Shown here: one piece after another, positions 6,591 to 9,670 of the stretch
Layout: each line of letters begins with the position of its first letter
Position numbering within the stretch: the first letter of the stretch is position 1
From: Verrucomicrobiales bacterium
GTDB lineage: Bacteria > Verrucomicrobiota > Verrucomicrobiia > Verrucomicrobiales > Verrucomicrobiaceae
Length of the DNA stretch: 9,670 bases
Assembly (NCBI GenBank): GCA_003506995.1
Contig: DNXB01000165.1
Coordinates: 1,189-10,858 of the forward strand
Direction: 5' to 3'
Translations under genes and position numbers: made by a program
The notes under the pieces: model-generated
What the model saw: only the letters and a program-made list of their open reading frames with translations
The model's database searches: none
Told to the model about the DNA's origin: nothing

Positions 6591-7138
6591 AGATGACAAG
6601 CCGTTTACAGTTGTTGCCGGTGGTTGACCGTTGTTTGCGCTGGTTTGCCCAACCACCGTCAACGCCGCGCAGCGGCCTCAACCACCGTCAACCATCGTCA
6701 ACCGCTCGAAGAGCGCGCGGCTACACGCTCATCGAGGTGCTCGCCGCCGGGGCCATCGTTTCCGTGGGCGCCACCGCCATGGTCAGCCTCTCCTCCACCC
6801 TCATGCTGCAGGAGGAGCTGGCCACACGCGTCGCCATCACCCGCAATCACCAGGAAAACATGGCGCGCCTTTGGCAGCTCGGCCTTTCGCCGGTGCAGAT
6901 CACCGCGCTCATGCCATCCCAGGCCCAAAATGCCCTGCTTCAGCAGGCCGTGCATGGCGCGCCCGCGCTTGTCGAGACGGGCCTCACCACCATCAACGGC
7001 GTCGTCATGGAAACCGCGCTCTGCACCGCCGCCGTGAACATCTCCCAGGATCCGCGCACCGAGGCCGAGGGCGCTTCCTTCACGCTCACCGCCTACCGCC
7101 CGCGTCTCGTCACTGACCTCCGCCCGCCGCCTCCGTAA
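6587..7138 (+). CDS. PilV/GspI-like prepilin with an unusually long leader
   Basis: A 183-residue prepilin-like protein. ARG|YTLIEVLAAGAIVSVGATAM gives cleavage at Gly45|Tyr46 and Glu50 at +5. The helix pattern (TLIEVLxAxxIVSVGxxAM, then a polar stretch NHQENMARLWQLG) matches PilV/GspI minor pilins, which nucleate filaments with J/W and K/X types. The mature part is about 138 residues, a normal size. I chose ATG 6587 because it overlaps the preceding TGA as ATGA and carries the same CACCGCC leader as other genes here. The ATG at 6551 lies inside the previous gene. This makes the leader 45 residues, far above the usual 5-30. No ATG exists nearer the helix; TTG/GTG codons at 6611, 6614, 6620 and 6635 would still leave about 29-37 residues. 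The extra part is encoded by the repeat cluster at 6611-6715. Confidence 0.7.
   Translation: MKMTSRLQLLPVVDRCLRWFAQPPSTPRSGLNHRQPSSTARRARGYTLIEVLAAGAIVSVGATAMVSLSSTLMLQEELATRVAITRNHQENMARLWQLGLSPVQITALMPSQAQNALLQQAVHGAPALVETGLTTINGVVMETALCTAAVNISQDPRTEAEGASFTLTAYRPRLVTDLRPPPP
6611..6715 (+). repeat. CAACCACCGTCAAC repeat cluster with inverted copy and small hairpins
   Basis: The 14-mer CAACCACCGTCAAC occurs exactly at 6650-6663 and 6679-6692. The second copy continues as 10-bp near-tandem units (CAACCACCGT, CAACCATCGT, CAACC). An inverted copy lies upstream: 6612-6626 matches the reverse complement of 6650-6664 at 13 of 15 positions, giving a stem with a 23-nt loop. Two perfect short hairpins sit between and after the copies: GCCGC-GCA-GCGGC at 6664-6676 and CGCTC-GAA-GAGCG at 6703-6715. 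The cluster lies wholly within the leader-coding part of the PilV-like gene. It looks like a REP- or MITE-like interspersed element, but whether it recurs elsewhere in the genome cannot be seen. Confidence 0.6.
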
Positions 7139-7180
7139 ATCCGAGATTTCAGGTTTGAAATTTTCCATCCTTCCCTCGTC

Positions 7181-8407
7181 ATGCTCAAAAAAGTCAAAAT
7201 CACCAACGTCCACTCCGGCAAGTCCAGCGAGGCGCTCGTCGATACCGACACCGACGAAAAGGCCCTCATTGGCGCCGGCGTCGCCCCCAATGAGAGCACC
7301 AGCGTCCAGACCATCACCGGCGTGGATGAAAAGCTGCATCGTCTCACCAGTCCCAAGCCCAGCACTGAGGACAGCGCCGCCTTTTTCTCCGGCCTCGCCC
7401 GCTGCCTGGAGCGCAACATCTCGCTCACCAAGGGCCTCTTGCTCCAGACCAACCGCGTCAAATCCGCCACTTACAAGGGCATGATCGCCGAGGTCATCAG
7501 CGCCATCGCCACCGGCGACAAGTTCAGCGACGCCATCTCCAAATTTCCCAGGCTTTTCCCGGACGACATGCTCTCTCTCATCGTCGCCGGTGAGGAGGCG
7601 GGCCAGCTCGCCAAGGTCTGCAAGCGCATCGCCGTCTCGCAAAAAAAATCCTCCAAGGTCATCAAGAAGCTCAAGGGCGGCCTCATTTACCCCGCCGTCG
7701 TCATCGTGCTCGGCGTCGTCGTCGTCATCGCCATGAGCTTCACCCTCGTGCCCGCCATGGCCAAGCTCTTCACCGCCTTCAAGTCGGAGCTGCCCATGGG
7801 CACCAAGGTTCTCATCGCCCTCTCCGACCTCTTCATCCACAAGCCCTACATGGCCATCGCCCCGTTCATCGGGCTGTATTTTTTCTTCTCCAACTGGGGC
7901 AAAATCAGCTCGCTCCGGCCCGTGCAGGATCTGTTCCTCAAACTGCCCGCCGTCGGCGTCATCGTGCGCAAATCCGCCGCCGCCACCGGCTTCCGCACCC
8001 TCTCCATGCTCACTGAGTCGAATGTCCGCCTCTCCAGCGCTCTCGACATCACCGCCCAGGCGAGCTGGCACTATCATTACAAGGAGCTTTTCATCCGCCT
8101 GCGCGAGCACATCGCCGTCGGCCGCACCCTGCATGAGGCCTTCCTCATGGAGGCCCACTGGCTCGGCCCGGATGCCCGCAATCTCTGCGGCCTCATCGAG
8201 CTGGCCTCCGAAACCGGCTCCGGCACTGAAATGCTCTCCGAGATCGCCGACGACTATGAGGAGGAACTCGACAACCTCGCCGCCACCCTCGACAAAATGA
8301 TCGAGCCTCTCACCATGCTCATCCTCGGCGTCATGGTCGGCTTCCTCATCTACGCCATCTACGGCCCCATGTTCAGCCTCGGTGATGTCATCCTGAAAAA
8401 GAAGTAA
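7181..8407 (+). CDS. pilC: PilC/GspF inner-membrane platform protein
   Basis: A 408-residue polytopic protein of the T2SSF/PilC family, the inner-membrane platform that the ATPase turns to add or remove pilin subunits. A small N-terminal domain (1-50, KVKITNVHSGK...) precedes two homologous cytoplasmic helical domains at about 65-165 and 265-370. Conserved marks are GEEAGQLA at 137-144, GGLIYPAVVI at 166-175 where the first membrane helix begins, SETGSGTEML at 343-352 as the second-repeat equivalent of GEEAG, and EPLTMLILGVMVGFLIYAIY at 375-394. Membrane segments fall at about 168-190, 222-238 and 373-397, as expected. Length is normal (about 400). It starts 42 nt after the PilV-like stop, behind an AT-rich spacer, and looks like the last gene of the operon. 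An A8 run at 7641-7648 encodes Gln-Lys-Lys. It could be called gspF; the PilT and M-N-O-P context favours pilC. Confidence 0.9.
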   Translation: MLKKVKITNVHSGKSSEALVDTDTDEKALIGAGVAPNESTSVQTITGVDEKLHRLTSPKPSTEDSAAFFSGLARCLERNISLTKGLLLQTNRVKSATYKGMIAEVISAIATGDKFSDAISKFPRLFPDDMLSLIVAGEEAGQLAKVCKRIAVSQKKSSKVIKKLKGGLIYPAVVIVLGVVVVIAMSFTLVPAMAKLFTAFKSELPMGTKVLIALSDLFIHKPYMAIAPFIGLYFFFSNWGKISSLRPVQDLFLKLPAVGVIVRKSAAATGFRTLSMLTESNVRLSSALDITAQASWHYHYKELFIRLREHIAVGRTLHEAFLMEAHWLGPDARNLCGLIELASETGSGTEMLSEIADDYEEELDNLAATLDKMIEPLTMLILGVMVGFLIYAIYGPMFSLGDVILKKK

Positions 8408-8635
8408 ACGCGTCACGCTCCAAGCTGCGGCGATCCCTAATCCGTCTTCTCTTCCTTAACTTCCCATTTATTGAAAGACGCCTCGCGTCCAACATCCCAG
8501 GACGGCATGGCATTCTTCCTGCACACAACATCTCCTTTGAGCACATCTTCACGGGGACACTTGCGTAATCGTTCTTCGTGGCTATGGAACCTCGCGAAGA
8601 GTTGTTTCCCTCCTCCCTTTTCGTGCGCACGTCCC
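8408..8635. other. Intergenic region between pilC and the L,D-transpeptidase gene
   Basis: This 228-nt gap has lower GC than its flanks. I see no intrinsic terminator: the hairpins present (GACGC-CTC-GCGTC at 8477-8489; TCTTCG/CGAAGA at 8573-8578 and 8595-8600) lack a following T tract. No convincing -35/-10 pair stands out, although a promoter for the downstream gene probably lies here because the spacing breaks the operon pattern. On the minus strand an open frame of 66 codons spans 8637-8437. It starts at the CATG shared with the downstream ATG and has AAGGAG 10 nt upstream. The product contains MPSWDVGREASFNKWEVK, which I do not recognise. Coding status is uncertain. Confidence 0.4.
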
Positions 8636-9670
8636 ATGAAAAATCTGCTCCTTCCCCTGCTGCTGCTCGCGTTCGCCTCCGCGTCAGCCATCGTCATCCC
8701 CGATCCTCTGCCCCCGGTGCCAGAGCCGATTGATGACATCCTGCGGGTGCAGATCTTCCTCGACACCCAGCTCTTTGGCCCCGGCAAGCTCGACGGCCGC
8801 CCAGGTGAGTTCACCAGCAAGGCTCTCAAGCGCTACCAGCGCTCCCAGGGCCTGCCAGAAACCGAGCTGGAGGCGCACACGCTCGATCTCTCCAGCGTGC
8901 CGGAAGTCTATACCACCTACACCATCAAGCCGGAAGATCTCCAGTTCATCGGCGCCCTGCCCCGCCAGCCATCCGCACAGAGCAAGAAGAAATACCTTCC
9001 TTATGACTCCCTGCTCGAGTTCCTCACCGAGCGCTTTCACAGCGCCCCCGAGCTGCTTGAGTTCATCAACCGTCCCTTGAAAATGAGCGCCCTCAAGCCG
9101 GGAGATGTCGTGAAAGTTCCCAGCGTTGACCCTTTCCTCATCGAGCAGCTCACCCCCGTGGAAAATCTGCCCGAGGTTCCAGAGTTCCTCAACCGCGTCA
9201 TCAAAATCGACACCCGCGAGAGAATCCTGGAGCTCTTCGACGGTGAAAAACTGCTCGCCAGCCTGCCCATCACTCCAGGCAGCGGCCACCTTGCCACCCC
9301 TCCTGGCAACTGGAAGATCGTCGGCATCGTGCAGATGCCCACTTTTCGCTGGGATGCCGGCGTGCTGAACTACGGCGTGCGCACCTCGAATTTCTACGAG
9401 CTGCCCATCGGCCCGAACAACCCCGTCGGCGTCATGTGGATCGGCCTCAATCGCGCGGGCATCGGCATCCACGGCACCAACTCGCCGCAGACCATCGGCC
9501 GCAGCTCCAGCCATGGCTGCATGCGCACCGCCAACTGGGATGTCGTCCGCCTCGTCAAATTGATCACCAAAGGCATGCCTGTGAGCATCCAAGGCCCCGC
9601 TCCCTCGCCCCGGCCTGTGATGGCCGCCAAAAAGACACCCCCCCCGCCCTGCCTGTCGAGGAACCCAAAC
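8636..9670 (+). CDS. Exported L,D-transpeptidase (YkuD) with PG-binding and LysM-like domains, 3' partial
   Basis: At least 345 residues, open to the window end. Residues 1-18 are a signal peptide (MKNLLLPLLLLAFASASA). Residues 34-75 (DILRVQIFLDTQLFGPGKLD, then FTSKALKRYQRSQGLP) form a PG_binding_1-type domain. Residues 120-162 (YDSLLEFLTERFHSAPELLE, then FINRPLKMSALKPGDVVKVP) resemble a degenerate LysM. Residues 187-319 are the YkuD catalytic domain, with His279 in IHGTN and the active-site motif SSSHGCMR (291-297, catalytic Cys295). Such periplasmic enzymes form 3-3 cross-links in peptidoglycan or attach proteins to it, using tetrapeptide donors. The tail (320 on) is Pro/Ala/Lys-rich. ATG 8636 is chosen because it begins the signal peptide; no Shine-Dalgarno sequence precedes it. 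It is separated from the pilus operon by 228 nt and is probably transcribed independently. The last seven codons, after the C8 tract, may be out of frame. Confidence 0.9.
   Translation, partial: MKNLLLPLLLLAFASASAIVIPDPLPPVPEPIDDILRVQIFLDTQLFGPGKLDGRPGEFTSKALKRYQRSQGLPETELEAHTLDLSSVPEVYTTYTIKPEDLQFIGALPRQPSAQSKKKYLPYDSLLEFLTERFHSAPELLEFINRPLKMSALKPGDVVKVPSVDPFLIEQLTPVENLPEVPEFLNRVIKIDTRERILELFDGEKLLASLPITPGSGHLATPPGNWKIVGIVQMPTFRWDAGVLNYGVRTSNFYELPIGPNNPVGVMWIGLNRAGIGIHGTNSPQTIGRSSSHGCMRTANWDVVRLVKLITKGMPVSIQGPAPSPRPVMAAKKTPPPPCLSRNPN
9638..9645 (+). repeat. C8 homopolymer near the 3' end of the L,D-transpeptidase gene
   Basis: Eight consecutive C lie in Pro codons of the C-terminal tail. 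After them the current frame reads CLSRNPN. The frame obtained with nine C reads ALPVEEPK, which fits the Pro/Ala/Lys-rich tail better. This suggests an under-called homopolymer or a slippage site. Confidence 0.5.

Noticed and set aside
5658..6662. A 334-codon minus-strand open frame opposite the PilX-like gene
   Set aside because: Low-complexity Val/Gly/Asp-rich translation typical of an antisense shadow; the + strand has a continuous prepilin-type gene.
3975..7138. Identity with the 'Verru_Chthon cassette' prepilin-like protein families described from Verrucomicrobia
   Set aside because: Both involve lineage-specific prepilin-like proteins, but from memory those families differ in size and order, and the present genes sit among T4P assembly genes. 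I cannot test it without profiles.
7139..7180. AT-rich spacer before pilC as a promoter or a distinct repeat
   Set aside because: It contains an AAATC/GATTT mini-palindrome and TTTGAAATTTT, but no clear -35/-10 pair; 42 nt is compatible with continued transcription.
7641..7648. A8 run in pilC as a programmed frameshift site
   Set aside because: The zero frame continues to a full-length, conserved PilC. No stimulatory structure or sensible alternative product is evident.
6698..8416. A 572-codon open frame on the minus strand opposite the PilV-like and PilC genes
   Set aside because: It mirrors the codon bias of two well-supported + strand genes in a GC-rich genome. The translation is Gly/Ala/Asp/His-rich with no recognisable domain.
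8477..8489. GACGC-CTC-GCGTC hairpin as the operon terminator
   Set aside because: The stem is only 5 bp, no T tract follows, and it lies 70 nt after the stop codon.

Overview
The window is GC-rich and gene-dense, with every supported gene on the + strand. It most likely comes from a member of the Verrucomicrobia (Verrucomicrobiaceae-like). I infer this from the strongly diverged pilus-assembly proteins, the C-rich leaders without Shine-Dalgarno motifs, and an L,D-transpeptidase with an N-terminal peptidoglycan-binding domain. No marker gene fixes the taxonomy, so treat it as moderate confidence.

Positions 24-8407 read as one operon for an inner-membrane type IV filament machine of the type IV pilus / type II secretion class. 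In order it encodes: a PilT-type hexameric ATPase (24-1088); a cytoplasmic PilM/GspL-like protein (1075-1944); two small bitopic proteins of PilN and PilO type (1969-2523, 2545-3147); a periplasmic PilP/GspC-like protein (3151-3978); three prepilin-like proteins (3975-4958 PilW/GspJ-like, 4968-6590 PilX/GspK-like, 6587-7138 PilV/GspI-like); and the polytopic platform protein PilC/GspF (7181-8407). Genes overlap (14 nt, or 4-nt ATGA junctions) or lie at most 42 nt apart, which suggests a single transcript with translational coupling. No promoter or terminator is visible for it.

The expected mechanism is standard for this class. The ATPase drives the platform protein. The M-N-O-P set forms the alignment scaffold across the inner membrane and periplasm. 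The three minor prepilins form the priming or tip complex of the filament. The window does not contain a secretin, a PilB/GspE-type assembly ATPase, a prepilin peptidase or an obvious small major pilin, so these must lie elsewhere or be absent. The least ordinary points are the 540-residue PilX/GspK-like protein, the roughly 45-residue leader of the PilV-like protein encoded through a CAACCACCGTCAAC repeat cluster, and the divergence of the M and N proteins.

After a 228-nt non-coding gap (8408-8635), a separate gene begins. It encodes an exported L,D-transpeptidase with a peptidoglycan-binding domain, a LysM-like domain and a YkuD catalytic domain. It runs off the end of the window, and its last codons follow a C8 homopolymer that may hide a frameshift.
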